Source: Dielma sp000508965 (lineage in GTDB: Bacteria > Bacillota_I > Bacilli_A > Erysipelotrichales > Erysipelotrichaceae). From it: a DNA stretch of 64,000 nucleotides. The stretch covers positions 248,001 through 312,000 of the forward strand of contig BAHV02000001.1 of assembly GCA_000508965.1 (NCBI GenBank), given 5' to 3'. Each line of letters starts with the position of its first letter. Position 1 is the first letter of the stretch. The notes under the pieces are model-generated. The model was not told where the DNA came from. It ran no database searches and worked only from the letters and a program-made list of their open reading frames with translations. Positions 8,360 to 17,300 of this stretch are shown here, piece after piece. Position numbers and translations under genes: made by a program.

Positions 8360-9181
8360 CTATACCGCGCAGGCTCTTGGACCTGTTCGTCCGCCCACGC
8401 GTTCAATAATCACTTTAGGATTGTTCAAAGCATAATTAATTGACATATTGTGTTCAGATTCACTGCCGATAAATAAATCAAGCTTTGCACCGCGGATAGC
8501 ACCGCCGCGATCCATGACAATAGCCTGGAAAGGTACGCCGGGAGTTAATCCCTCACCGCTGTATCCATGATCATAAATCGTCAGAATTGAACAGAATGGA
8601 ATACTTGGATCAGCTGCTACAATATAGTAACCGCCATAAGTAATGCCTTCGCTCCATTCACCATTAGGCTGCAATACACTGTGCTTCCCTACCGAAGCAC
8701 CGCCGGCTGTTCCAGAATAACCGCTTTCTGCACCGCCGCAGCCTACGCAGTCAACACCATAGCTGGTCATTCTTGGATAAAATTCAGAGCCAACAGTCAC
8801 GCTGCCGCCAAACTTCATCATCGGCGCCACCGCATCTTCAACTCGTTTAGAGCCAAGTACCGGTGTCTTGGAGATAACTTCTCCTTCTTCATTGCGGGTT
8901 ACAAAAAAGTCTTCATAAGTTGTCTCTGGAATTCCCTCTACATAAGAGGCAATCCAGTCGATTCCTTCACCGCCGTCATAATCAGCATAGACCATAGCCG
9001 GCAATGAATCTGAAGTTGTAACCACTGTTTCCACTTCGACCTGAAATTCATCAGGTACATCTATTTCAGTCTTTGTTCTTAATACCAGCTGATTGCCGGC
9101 ATCAAGTTTGACCGTACTTACACAACCACATAATGTGAAAACCGTCATGAACAATCCGAAAAAAATTCGTTTTAAATTCAT
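8360..9181 (-). CDS. Lipoprotein with C-terminal 3D (Asp-rich) domain
   Basis: 273 residues. The N terminus MNLKRIFFGLFMTVFTLCGC is a lipoprotein signal with probable lipidated Cys20. The C-terminal part (about 135-260) carries the 3D motif, seen as YPRMTSYG, then MDRGGAIRGAKLDLFIG with the conserved Asp residues of a double-psi barrel like that of lytic transglycosylase MltA and YuiC/YocH-type wall proteins. Role inferred: cell-wall lytic or stationary/germination survival factor. The start at 9181 is fixed by GGAGG six bases upstream; the longer frame to 9241 has no support. A Cys-rich GVDCVGCGG segment within the domain is unusual and could form a disulfide. Confidence 0.85.
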   Translation of the reverse strand: MNLKRIFFGLFMTVFTLCGCVSTVKLDAGNQLVLRTKTEIDVPDEFQVEVETVVTTSDSLPAMVYADYDGGEGIDWIASYVEGIPETTYEDFFVTRNEEGEVISKTPVLGSKRVEDAVAPMMKFGGSVTVGSEFYPRMTSYGVDCVGCGGAESGYSGTAGGASVGKHSVLQPNGEWSEGITYGGYYIVAADPSIPFCSILTIYDHGYSGEGLTPGVPFQAIVMDRGGAIRGAKLDLFIGSESEHNMSINYALNNPKVIIERVGGRTGPRACAV

Positions 9182-9211
9182 AATTTCCTCCTTTTTCACG
9201 AAAGCTTGAAA

Positions 9212-9241
9212 AGTATAACACAGATTATTTATCTTGTCCAA
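9212..9241 (-). promoter_or_regulatory. Promoter of the 3D-domain lipoprotein
   Basis: Minus strand: TTGGAC, 18 bases, TATACT, about 30 bases before the start codon. Confidence 0.55.
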
Positions 9242-9627
9242 TTTTTATGCTTTTTCACTTATTTTTTTTAGCGTTATTCCCACTTTTTATGAGAATATTG
9301 CCCTCTCATTTTTCACAAGCATTTCACAAAGTTCCTAACTAAAGCGGTTTACTAACATTGATTTTGTCATAAAACCCCACTTTTTGTAATTTGTTTTGTG
9401 AAATTTGTCTTTTTATTGTCAATTGAATAATTTTTGTTATTTTTTTTGCTTTTTTTTCGCTTTCAACCTCTATTCTATGCATGTATTCTTCCTGTTATGA
9501 CGAATTTTATACCTTTCATGTCAAACATTTAGAAGCAATACATTCACAATAAAATAGAAATCAGCAGGTATTCTTCACTTTAACAGCATCTGCTCCCAAC
9601 CATATAAATTAAATGTGTATACAATGT
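9242..9627. other. Gene-free AT-rich stretch
   Basis: About 385 bases without a credible reading frame. The plus strand is markedly T-rich with several TTTTCAC/TTTGTG segments, for example TTTCACAAAG and TTTTGTGAAATTTG. No tRNA, known riboswitch or clear hairpin was found. It may hold distant control sites for the lipoprotein gene or be remnant sequence. Confidence 0.5.
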
Positions 9628-9662
9628 AAAAAATCCGCCTTCATTAAGACTGCGGACTTTTT
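9628..9662 (-). terminator. Bidirectional terminator after the Nudix gene
   Basis: TCCGC (9634-9638) pairs with GCGGA (9652-9656); A-run on the left gives the T-run on the minus strand and TTTTT follows on the plus strand. Located just after the Nudix gene. Confidence 0.75.
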
Positions 9663-9679
9663 ACATTTATTAATTCAGT

Positions 9680-10069
9680 TTATTGCTCAGCTTTTTTTAT
9701 ACGCTGTATCATTTCAATATCTGCAGGACAGAACGGATATTCATCAATTTGACTTGGTGATACCCATGCCATACGCTGATGGACATTCATATGCAGCTCA
9801 TCATTCATCAGTATTGCCTTATAGAAAGCGAAGTGAATCTCATTTTCCGGATAGACATAAGAGCTTTCTTCATACAGGTCAAGGATTTTAATATCCGCAT
9901 TTAATTCTTCTTTACATTCTCTGATTGCGCAAGCTTCTAATGTTTCATTGGCTTCCAGCTTACCGCCGGGGAATTCCCACAGCTCTGAACAGCTGCCGCC
10001 GGCTTGGCGCTGACAAATTAAAATTTCATTTTTATTATTATAAATGATAGCCGCCGCTACGTGCTTCAT
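9680..10069 (-). CDS. Nudix hydrolase, MutT/NudG-like
   Basis: A 129-residue stand-alone Nudix protein with the full box GGKLEANETLEACAIRECKEEL near residues 35-56 (G-x5-E-x7-RE-x2-EE). The preceding LWEFPGGK and RQAGGSCSELW match MutT-type (8-oxo-dGTP or CTP) pyrophosphatases. It hydrolyses a nucleoside polyphosphate linked to another group; the substrate cannot be set from sequence. Last gene of the minus-strand unit that begins with the inositol-phosphatase-type gene, nine bases after the DUF5662 gene. Confidence 0.9.
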   Translation of the reverse strand: MKHVAAAIIYNNKNEILICQRQAGGSCSELWEFPGGKLEANETLEACAIRECKEELNADIKILDLYEESSYVYPENEIHFAFYKAILMNDELHMNVHQRMAWVSPSQIDEYPFCPADIEMIQRIKKAEQ

Positions 10070-10078
10070 GTCGTCACC

Positions 10079-10606
10079 TCATTGATTTTTTAATATTTCT
10101 TTCCTTATATATTGTACGGTCGTATCAAGATCTGTATCAGCCAGCATTTTAAGCATTGTTTCAAGCAGCTGATGAGTATCGGGATGCATCATATAGCGAT
10201 GTCGTCCGCGCAGATAATACTCATAAGGTGCTTGATCTGTATATTTATCTTTTTGATAGATTCTGGTTGCTGTCACCCGATCACAAAACATTTCCACAAC
10301 ATAGTTAACCGGCATCGCTGTACCCTGCATGCCATTCTTCCCCATATCAACCCAATATTCCCAATGATGCTTATTGCGTCCTTTATGATGCAGCCAGCCC
10401 AATGAATAGCCAAGCGTTTCTTTTTCCTTTTCAATCGGTGAGCGGTTGCCTTGAAAATACTTCACACCCGCTGAAAATTCTACCCAAGAATACTTCGATA
10501 AGTCATGAAGCAATCCCTGTTTATACAGACCACAGCGAAAGCATAACTGACCAACCTTAATTTTATGTGCTGTAATGGTGGAGAAATGGCCCCAAAGCTT
10601 ATTCAT
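10079..10606 (-). CDS. DUF5662 family protein
   Basis: 175 residues, function unknown. Conserved-looking His-rich patches are visible: GLLHDLSKYSWVEF near residue 35 and LGWLHHKGRNKHHWEYW near 70, then VEMFCDRVTATRIYQ; the spacing of HD, HH and D residues recalls HD-type metal hydrolases, but this is inference. The ATG at 10606 has GAGGAAGGG upstream and overlaps the end of the inositol-phosphatase-family gene by eight bases; an apparent earlier start is a TTG inside that ribosome site. Confidence 0.75.
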   Translation of the reverse strand: MNKLWGHFSTITAHKIKVGQLCFRCGLYKQGLLHDLSKYSWVEFSAGVKYFQGNRSPIEKEKETLGYSLGWLHHKGRNKHHWEYWVDMGKNGMQGTAMPVNYVVEMFCDRVTATRIYQKDKYTDQAPYEYYLRGRHRYMMHPDTHQLLETMLKMLADTDLDTTVQYIRKEILKNQ

Positions 10607-11390
10607 GCCGCCCTTCCTCAATAAGCTTTACCATATCCTCAAAGCATTCCTGATTAGCGGCCACTAAACCGATTGGATGATCATAATTAAAGGTTTCCGG
10701 TTCAAGTACATGTAGCTTACCGCCGGCATTGCGCAGGATTACTTCACCAGCCGCAAAATCCCACGGTGACAGACTTTCCTCATAATATGCATCAACACGT
10801 CCGGAAGCCACATAGCACAGATCCATTGCCGCTGAACCGGAACGGCGGATATCCCGGCAATTTAAAAAGATTCGTTTGGCTAGTTCAAAAGTCATATCAG
10901 CCTTTTCTTTATGATAAGGAGATGTACCAATCAGCACTAACGCGTCTCCTAATTTATTCTGACTCAAATGAATCGGCTGTTCATTCAGCCGGCTGCCTTC
11001 ACCATTAACACCGACAAAGGCCTCATTCAGATAAGGATTATAAACAACTCCGATCACCCCGCGTTTTTGATGCAGCAAGGCAATTGATATACAGGAATGC
11101 TTATATTCATAGGCATAATTTGTTGTACCGTCAATTGGATCAATCACCCATGTATAACCATCACTGATATTTCTGACATTATCCTCTTCTGCAATAAAAG
11201 TTGATTCCGGAATTAACTTCGCGCACTCACTCATAATATAACGCTGTGATGCCAGATCCATATTGGTAACAATATCCGCTGAGCCGCCTTTTTCCATAAT
11301 TTCCTTACTGGCAGCACTGGTAATCTTTAATCCGGCATTGCGGGCAACGGTTTCTATTTTCTTAGCTAATTGTACATAATCCATATTCAT
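10599..11390 (-). CDS. suhB: Inositol monophosphatase family protein
   Basis: 263 residues. It has the metal-binding motifs of the IMPase superfamily: AEED near residue 80, WVIDPIDGTTNYA near 95 and SPWDFAAGEVIL near 225. Likely reaction is hydrolysis of inositol phosphate or a related sugar phosphate (FBPase/PAP phosphatase activity is possible). The ATG at 11390 follows GAGAGG; a second ATG two codons on is an alternative. Heads an operon with the DUF5662 and Nudix genes and is divergent from mnmE. Confidence 0.88.
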   Translation of the reverse strand: MNMDYVQLAKKIETVARNAGLKITSAASKEIMEKGGSADIVTNMDLASQRYIMSECAKLIPESTFIAEEDNVRNISDGYTWVIDPIDGTTNYAYEYKHSCISIALLHQKRGVIGVVYNPYLNEAFVGVNGEGSRLNEQPIHLSQNKLGDALVLIGTSPYHKEKADMTFELAKRIFLNCRDIRRSGSAAMDLCYVASGRVDAYYEESLSPWDFAAGEVILRNAGGKLHVLEPETFNYDHPIGLVAANQECFEDMVKLIEEGRHE

Positions 11391-11414
11391 GACCTCTCTT
11401 TTTTCCACTTCATC

Positions 11415-11423
11415 ATTATAGCA
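11415..11423 (-). promoter_or_regulatory. Extended -10 promoter of the IMPase operon
   Basis: Minus strand TGC-TATAAT, about 25 bases before the start codon; -35 weak. Confidence 0.55.
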
Positions 11424-11465
11424 CAAATTTCTTCAGTGTTTTCTTATGATGTTTTAAGGGAAACA

Positions 11466-11474
11466 TGGTAAAAT
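11466..11474 (+). promoter_or_regulatory. Extended -10 promoter of mnmE-tatD
   Basis: TGG-TAAAAT 20 bases before the mnmE start with no clear -35; divergent from the promoter at 11415-11423. Confidence 0.5.
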
Positions 11475-11493
11475 AAATGAACGAGGTGATTCT

Positions 11494-12825
11494 ATGTTGA
11501 AAGATACGATTGCGGCAATCTCAACTGCCAATCAGGACGGAGCGATTTCAATCGTCCGTTTAAGCGGTGATGATGCCATTGATATAGCCAATCAGTTATT
11601 TTCAGCTGATTTGACGCAAAAGGAAAGCCATACGATAACCTATGGTACGATCTATGATCCAAATTCTCATGAAGCTGTGGATGAAGTTTTAGTCAGTGTA
11701 TTTAAAGCACCGAAAACCTTTACCCGCGAGGATGTTGTAGAGATCAACTGCCATGGCGGACGTTTTGTGACACGCAAGGTGTTATCATTGCTGCTTAGTT
11801 CTGGTGCCAGACTTGCTCAGCCGGGCGAGTTTACCCAGCGGGCCTTTTTAAATGGACGAATCGATTTAACCCAGGCGGAAGCAATCAATGATTTAATCAA
11901 TGCGAAAAACAATACGAATCTGAAAACCGCAATCAAGGGAGTAAAGGGAAGTATCCGCAAACTGCTTGACCCGTTAATTAATGATCTTCTTGACATAATC
12001 GCCAATATTGAAGTGAATATTGACTACCCTGAATATGATGATGTAGAACAGCTCACCGATGAGAAACTATTGCCGATGGCAAAAGCATGGTCAGCGAAAA
12101 TTAAAGCGATTCTCGTGAAAAGCGAAAGCAGTCAGATGCTTAAAGAAGGCATTAAAACCGCGATCATCGGCAAACCGAATGTCGGTAAATCAAGCCTGCT
12201 TAATGCCTTGCTTGAGGAAGAGAAAGCGATTGTCACCGATATTGCCGGTACGACACGGGATCTAGTGGAAGGAACGATTCAGCTGGGCCATGTTGCTTTA
12301 AACCTGATTGATACCGCCGGGATCCGTGAAACTGAAGATATAGTTGAGAAAATCGGCATAGATCGATCACTGCAGGCCATTGAGAATGCTCAGCTTGTAC
12401 TGATGGTGCTTGACGCGTCAAGTCCGCTGGATGAACAAGATGAAGAATTATTAAAGCTGACGGAAAATAAAACACGGATTCTCGTCTATAACAAAACCGA
12501 TATTGCACCTGTAAGTGAAGGCGTCGCTATCAGTGCCAAAACTAATGAGTTAAAACCGCTGATTCAAGAGATTGAGCGGCTCTTTGAGAAGCATCTGATT
12601 GCTATGGAGGAACCTGCCTTAAATAATGAACGCCAGATTGCTTTAATGAACCGTGCCCTGCAGTCAATGAATCAGGCAATCAAGGCCATGGACAGCGGCA
12701 TGGAGCTGGATTTAGTAACTATTGACCTTCAAGATGCATATACAAGCCTAAAAGAAATATTAGGAGAAGTATCCAGAGATGATTTGCTAGACACTCTGTT
12801 TTCAAACTTCTGTTTGGGGAAATAA
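11494..12825 (+). CDS. mnmE: tRNA modification GTPase MnmE
   Basis: 443-residue GTPase that with MnmG installs the 5-carboxymethylaminomethyl group on wobble U34 of tRNAs. The N-terminal formyl-THF-binding domain starts MLKDTIAAIST; the helical domain follows; the inserted G domain has GKPNVGKSSLLN near residue 226, the DIAGTTRD switch, DTAGI and NKTD; the protein ends in the catalytic FCLGK motif. In many Firmicutes mnmE is followed by mnmG; here tatD follows after one base, so mnmG is elsewhere. RBS ACGAGGTG. Confidence 0.97.
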   Translation: MLKDTIAAISTANQDGAISIVRLSGDDAIDIANQLFSADLTQKESHTITYGTIYDPNSHEAVDEVLVSVFKAPKTFTREDVVEINCHGGRFVTRKVLSLLLSSGARLAQPGEFTQRAFLNGRIDLTQAEAINDLINAKNNTNLKTAIKGVKGSIRKLLDPLINDLLDIIANIEVNIDYPEYDDVEQLTDEKLLPMAKAWSAKIKAILVKSESSQMLKEGIKTAIIGKPNVGKSSLLNALLEEEKAIVTDIAGTTRDLVEGTIQLGHVALNLIDTAGIRETEDIVEKIGIDRSLQAIENAQLVLMVLDASSPLDEQDEELLKLTENKTRILVYNKTDIAPVSEGVAISAKTNELKPLIQEIERLFEKHLIAMEEPALNNERQIALMNRALQSMNQAIKAMDSGMELDLVTIDLQDAYTSLKEILGEVSRDDLLDTLFSNFCLGK

Positions 12826-12826
12826 C

Positions 12827-13594
12827 ATGAAAATTATCGATACACACGCACATGTCACATGCGATGAATTATTTAATCAAATTGATGCTGTTACACAACG
12901 GGCAAAAGAAGCCGGATTGATTAAAATACTGGTAGTTTGTACCAGCTTTGAGGAAGCCAAGCGTGCCATTGAACTAGCTGAAAAAGAGGATTTGTATGAT
13001 TGTGCTTTCGGCTTTCATCCTGAGAATGCGGATGATATTAATGATCAAGATATTGAACAATTAAAACAGATATTGGCACACCCAAAAATGGTAGCCTTAG
13101 GTGAAATCGGTTTGGATTATCACTGGCGGCAGGATAATAAGGATCAGCAGAAACAGCTGTTTATTAAACAAATTGAATTGGCGAATGAACTTGATCTGCC
13201 CATTCTCGTACATATGCGCGACGCTACCGCCGATACGCTTGAAATCTTCAAACAGCATCCGGTAAAGGGTGTGATGCATTGCTACTCCGGCAGTCTTGAA
13301 ACCACGAAAATACTTTTAAAAATGGGCTTCTATATCTCATTTGCCGGCCCCTTGACCTTTAAAAATGCCAATGAAGCCTTAACGGTCTGTAACTATGTTC
13401 CGCTGGAGCGCGTCTTTGTGGAAACTGACTGTCCCTACATGACACCGCATCCCCACCGCGGCAAGCAGAATGAACCATACTATGTTCAATTTACCTTCGC
13501 AAAAGCCTGTGAAGTGAAGGGACTTGATGCCGATATGCTGAGTGAGGCGATGCTTGCGAATTACCGCCGTTTATTTACTAAGAGCAAAGCTTAG
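12827..13594 (+). CDS. tatD: TatD family metal-dependent deoxyribonuclease
   Basis: 255 residues with all TatD motifs: DTHAHV at the N terminus, GEIGLDYHW near residue 93, HMRDAT near 128, MHCYSG near 153 and ETDCPYMTPHP near 202, giving the His/Asp/Glu metal ligands. TatD proteins are 3'-5' exonucleases acting in DNA quality control. One base after mnmE with GGGGA overlapping the mnmE end. In Bacillus tatD precedes rnmV; here it has moved next to mnmE. The terminator hairpin begins inside its last codons. Confidence 0.95.
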   Translation: MKIIDTHAHVTCDELFNQIDAVTQRAKEAGLIKILVVCTSFEEAKRAIELAEKEDLYDCAFGFHPENADDINDQDIEQLKQILAHPKMVALGEIGLDYHWRQDNKDQQKQLFIKQIELANELDLPILVHMRDATADTLEIFKQHPVKGVMHCYSGSLETTKILLKMGFYISFAGPLTFKNANEALTVCNYVPLERVFVETDCPYMTPHPHRGKQNEPYYVQFTFAKACEVKGLDADMLSEAMLANYRRLFTKSKA

Positions 13595-13610
13595 GCGATG
13601 CTCTTTTCTT
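13580..13610 (+). terminator. Terminator of mnmE-tatD
   Basis: AAGAGCA (13580-13586) pairs with TGCTCTT (13599-13605), followed by TTCTT; overlaps the last codons of tatD. Confidence 0.75.
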
Positions 13611-13659
13611 ATGTTTAAAAGTTCATGTTTAGCCGATAATAAATGCATGGAGGAATACT

Positions 13660-15078
13660 ATGTCGGTCAAACAATTATGTAATAACTATCAAGAAAATCT
13701 AAACCTGATGCAGCGCGCACTGCGTGTTTCAGCCAGCTTTGATATCGTTTCCCGCAAAATTCAGATTGGCAGCAAATCAGCCTGTCTCTTTTTCATCGAT
13801 GGCTTTGCGAAAGATGAAATCTTAGAAAAAATCATGGAATTTGTCATGAAACTTAAACCGGAGGATATACCGCCGCAGCTCTCATCGTTTGAACAGCAAT
13901 TCATACCCTATGTGGAAGTAACGCTTGAAAAAGAAATTGAAGCTATCGTTACACAAGTCTTATCCGGTACGATCATGCTGCTTCTGGAGGGTTATGATCA
14001 GGCCATTGCCATCGATGCCAGAACTTATCCAAACCGCTCTATCAGTGAACCGGAGGATGAGCGTGTCCTGCGCGGAAGCCGTGATGGGTTCGTGGAAACA
14101 TTAGTATTTAATACCGCTTTGTTGAGAAGGCGTATCCGCGATCCGCATTTGACGATGAAAATCATGCAGATCGGACAAAAATCACATACCGATGTGGTAA
14201 TGTGCTATCTTTCAGATAAGGCTGATCCTGCGATGGTTTCAATGATTGAAAAGAAGCTGAAGGCCGTAGACATCCCCTCACTTACGCTGTCACAGGAAAG
14301 TCTTGCGGAATGTCTGATTAAAAAGCACTGGTGGAATCCTTTTCCGCGGTTTCGTTACACTGAAAGACCGGATGCGGCCAGTGCCAATATTATGGAAGGC
14401 AAGATTATTTTGATTGTGGATAACACCCCGGCAGTGATGATCCTGCCCACTTCCTTCTTTGATTTCATACAAGATACCAACGATTATTACTTCCCCCCAT
14501 TAGTTGGTTCCTATTTAAGAATCGTGCGCATGGTTGTGTTTCTGCTGACTTTATTGCTTACCCCGCTTTGGTATCTGGCAGTTAAAAATCCAACCCTATT
14601 TCCGGATTGGATCAGTTTTGTACAGATTGAGGAAATGAACTCTGTTCCCATTATTTTTCAATTGCTGATTGTGGAGTTTATCATCGATGCCATTAAGCTT
14701 GCTTCGCTGAATACCCCCAGTGCTTTGAACGGTTCTTTCAGTGTTGTCGGGGCATTAATTCTTGGGGACTTTGCGGTCAAGGCACACTGGTTTGTACCGG
14801 AAGTTCTGCTTTATATGGCCTTTGTATCTATTGCGAATTTCACACAGCCAAGCTATGAATTAGGCTATACCTTTAAATTATTCAGGCTGCTGTTTTTGAT
14901 TCTTATCGCTCTCCTTGATGTTTGGGGACTGCTTTTAGGAATAATTCTGATGCTGGTCATCATTGCTAAGACAGATACAATTACAGAAACGAATTATCTC
15001 TATCCGCTTTACCCATTTAATAAACAGAAATTCTGTCAGTTATTTCTGCGCCAGCCGATTGACAAAAGCAACAGTTAA
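13660..15078 (+). CDS. spoVAF: Spore germination protein SpoVAF (GerA family)
   Basis: 472 residues. The N-terminal soluble half carries PEDERVLRGSRDGFVETL and FNTALLRRRIRDP, then DNTPAVMILPTSFFDF, followed by about five membrane spans from residue 285 and the C-terminal LYPLYPFN; this is the pattern of SpoVAF rather than of nutrient-receptor GerXA. SpoVAF sits in the inner spore membrane and assists the SpoVA dipicolinate channel during germination. The gene stands alone; no other spoVA gene is near. GGAGG is seven bases before the ATG. A TGTTTA / GATAATA pair upstream could be a forespore sigma-G promoter but this is weak. It indicates a sporulating lineage. Confidence 0.9.
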   Translation: MSVKQLCNNYQENLNLMQRALRVSASFDIVSRKIQIGSKSACLFFIDGFAKDEILEKIMEFVMKLKPEDIPPQLSSFEQQFIPYVEVTLEKEIEAIVTQVLSGTIMLLLEGYDQAIAIDARTYPNRSISEPEDERVLRGSRDGFVETLVFNTALLRRRIRDPHLTMKIMQIGQKSHTDVVMCYLSDKADPAMVSMIEKKLKAVDIPSLTLSQESLAECLIKKHWWNPFPRFRYTERPDAASANIMEGKIILIVDNTPAVMILPTSFFDFIQDTNDYYFPPLVGSYLRIVRMVVFLLTLLLTPLWYLAVKNPTLFPDWISFVQIEEMNSVPIIFQLLIVEFIIDAIKLASLNTPSALNGSFSVVGALILGDFAVKAHWFVPEVLLYMAFVSIANFTQPSYELGYTFKLFRLLFLILIALLDVWGLLLGIILMLVIIAKTDTITETNYLYPLYPFNKQKFCQLFLRQPIDKSNS

Positions 15079-16299
15079 TTAACGGCGTTCCCCGCTTAAG
15101 GTCATATCAATGATTTCTTCCATCATTGATTGATCCAGCGCCCCCTTTACATAACCAAAGACATTTGAATCTCGATCAATCATAAACGTTGTCGGGAAAG
15201 AATTGATGCCATACAGATAGCCGGCCACTCCTTCACTGTCAAAAGCTGCCCTGAAGGTATAACCATTATCTTTCATATAGGCACGAATGCCGTCTTCATC
15301 CTTTTCACGCGTATCATAACCAACGATGGTTATAATTACGACATCTTCACTGTCTTTATATTTTTCAGAAAGACTTTGAATATGCGGCAGTTCTCCCTGA
15401 CATGGCGGACACCAAGTACCCCAGAAATTAAGAAAAACCACTTTTCCTTTAAAATCGCTGATTTTTAATGTTTCACCAGCTAAATCCGTTAATTCAAAAT
15501 CAGGAGCCGGAATGATTTCTTCTTTCGGGTCAGCATCACCGCCGGCATCTGCAGCGTTCTGATCGCCGCTGATTGAAGGGGCATTAAAGTTTGTATTTAC
15601 TGTTTTCATCTGACCGCTGATCATCAAGGCACCCATAATGATTAAGAGAACCGCACCAACCTTTACCGTGATGTTCATGAACTTTTTGAACTTCGCGAAA
15701 TAACGCAGTACCTGATTAGTGAAAATACCGGCCAATAAGAATGGCAGAGTCAAACCAAGCGCGTAGGTAAGCACTAAAAGATTGCTGATCAGAAGGCTGC
15801 TTGAATTAGATGCCAGTATCAGAATTGAAGATAAGGCCGGTCCGATGCACGGCGTCCATGCGAAGCTGAAGGTGAAGCCCATGATAAAGGCTACTGAAAA
15901 ACTCATTGCCTTGCCGTTTGGGTTAAAATTCAGTGACAGATTGCGCTGTAATACCGGCAGTTTAAATACTCCCAACTGGTGCAGCCCGAGCAGCAAGATA
16001 ACAACACCGCCAAGGATCGTGAACACTTGCTGATATTTCGTAAAGAAAGAAGCCAGTACAGTAATTGATATATTCATTAAGAATAAAGCCAAGAAGATGC
16101 CAAGAATAAAAGCTATTGTGAAAAGCAGCACCCGAAAGGTGCTTTTCTTATTACTCTCCTCAGCATTTGCCGTACCGCTCAGATAACCGATATATAAAGG
16201 CAGAAGAGGCAGTACACAGGGTGAAAAGAAAGATAACAGTCCTTCTGCGAAAACCATAATGAAATTAACACTTTTTAAGATTGTATTCGCGTCAATCAT
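15079..16299 (-). CDS. CcdA-type membrane protein fused to a TlpA/ResA-like thioredoxin
   Basis: 406 residues. Residues 1-240 are a CcdA/DsbD-beta transmembrane domain with about six spans and the paired cysteines in FSPCVLPLLPLY and AWTPCIGP. After a Gly/Asp-rich linker (about 241-262) a thioredoxin-fold domain begins (APDFELTDLAGE) with the active site WGTWCPPCQG near residue 296 and the cis-Pro in INSFPTTFM. Electrons would pass from cytosolic thioredoxin through the membrane domain to the fused outer-face thioredoxin, reducing extracytoplasmic disulfides. Its stop codon abuts that of spoVAF; the two are convergent with no terminator between them. GGAG lies upstream of the ATG. Confidence 0.93.
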   Translation of the reverse strand: MIDANTILKSVNFIMVFAEGLLSFFSPCVLPLLPLYIGYLSGTANAEESNKKSTFRVLLFTIAFILGIFLALFLMNISITVLASFFTKYQQVFTILGGVVILLLGLHQLGVFKLPVLQRNLSLNFNPNGKAMSFSVAFIMGFTFSFAWTPCIGPALSSILILASNSSSLLISNLLVLTYALGLTLPFLLAGIFTNQVLRYFAKFKKFMNITVKVGAVLLIIMGALMISGQMKTVNTNFNAPSISGDQNAADAGGDADPKEEIIPAPDFELTDLAGETLKISDFKGKVVFLNFWGTWCPPCQGELPHIQSLSEKYKDSEDVVIITIVGYDTREKDEDGIRAYMKDNGYTFRAAFDSEGVAGYLYGINSFPTTFMIDRDSNVFGYVKGALDQSMMEEIIDMTLSGERR

Positions 16300-16400
16300 A
16301 AATCACACTCCGTTTCTTATCCATTCTAACATCTATTATTAAAAACTACAAAGCATATAATCCTTGCGGACGCAAAGTTATGTGTGTTTTAACAATACCT

Positions 16401-16913
16401 TTATTCCTCAACCGGGTTACCCTCGATATCAATTTGAATAACGGGTGTTTCTGACGCTTCATATAAATCATATAAGCTTATTTGTCCATCATATTTCACT
16501 GTATATGCCGCTTTTTGAGGTTCGGCAGTTTCGATCATGATGATTCTTGAAGATACATCAATAAAATGCAAGCTCAGCAGCAGCTCATCGGCAGCATAAA
16601 ACTCATAACTGCTTGAGCCGCCAGGCCCCCATTCACCAGCATCGGCAATACCTTTAATGCTCATGGATTTCAAGACATCAATAAAATGCATAACTTCTTT
16701 GGGCTCGTTGAATATTTTCTTCTCATCATAATCTGGATTCAAGCCTAATAGTAAGCCCTCAACACGGTCAATGCGATCCAATTCAAGCAGCTCATCATAA
16801 ACAGAAGGATAATACGTTTCTTCATAGTCACTTACCGATTGCCCGCTATGATTAGCACAGCCAACTGCAAAAACAAAAATGAGTGTTAACAGTACAATTA
16901 TTTTATGTTTCAT
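16401..16913 (-). CDS. Putative lipoprotein
   Basis: 170 residues, not recognised. The N terminus MKHKIIVLLTLIFVFAVGC is a lipoprotein signal with Cys19 as the probable lipid site. The mature part is acidic and soluble (EETYYPSVYDELLELD, GEWGPGGSSSYEFY). It has weak AGGAAAT as ribosome site. It may be co-transcribed from the YitT direction or stand alone; no partner gene is evident. Confidence 0.7.
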   Translation of the reverse strand: MKHKIIVLLTLIFVFAVGCANHSGQSVSDYEETYYPSVYDELLELDRIDRVEGLLLGLNPDYDEKKIFNEPKEVMHFIDVLKSMSIKGIADAGEWGPGGSSSYEFYAADELLLSLHFIDVSSRIIMIETAEPQKAAYTVKYDGQISLYDLYEASETPVIQIDIEGNPVEE

Positions 16914-17229
16914 TATTATTTCCTTTCGATTTTATTAGAATTAGTGTGCAAGCAAGTAAAGCAAGCCAAGTTCTCAGACGGCTCAATTTTCTATCAGATA
17001 CCGTCTTGGTATTAAGGGTTACCACAATTGATATATAGATCATGCAAACCCTCTGCGCTGACAGGGTGTTTTTATTTGCTTTAGTCTATTATTCTTTCCC
17101 ATCTGCAAGGGAAGCGATTTAAAGATAGACACATCTTGCAGATATTTTCCTCATATTTATTTTATCAAAGTTCAGACCTTATGAGAAGCAAAAGCAGATT
17201 CATAATCACTCTGGTTTCAGCGCTTACAA
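16914..17229. other. Gene-free stretch with several hairpins
   Basis: No reading frame of merit. Visible: a short ATACC/GGTAT hairpin near 16997-17011; a plus-strand terminator-like hairpin at 17048-17075; and a nine-base inverted repeat ATCTGCAAG / CTTGCAGAT at 17101-17109 and 17135-17143. Both neighbours are on the minus strand, so the plus-strand terminator has no known gene; a small plus-strand RNA or a long structured leader of the lipoprotein gene are both possible. Confidence 0.45.
17048..17075 (+). terminator. Orphan plus-strand terminator-like hairpin
   Basis: ACCCT (17048-17052) pairs with AGGGT (17063-17067), followed by GTTTTTATTT. No plus-strand gene precedes it. Confidence 0.45.
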
Positions 17230-17266
17230 ATAATAAAAACACACTCATGGATATAAAATGAGTGTG
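17230..17266 (-). terminator. Terminator of the cellobiose-type PTS operon
   Basis: CACACTCAT (17240-17248) pairs perfectly with ATGAGTGTG (17258-17266), followed on the minus strand by TTTTTATTA. It ends the long operon whose last gene is the YitT-type gene. Confidence 0.9.
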
Positions 17267-17300
17267 CATATAATAAATATTTAATATTGCTGAGCCACGA

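Noticed and set aside
9242..9627. tRNA or riboswitch in the AT-rich gap
   Set aside because: No GGTTCGA-like loop, no cloverleaf, no known aptamer core.
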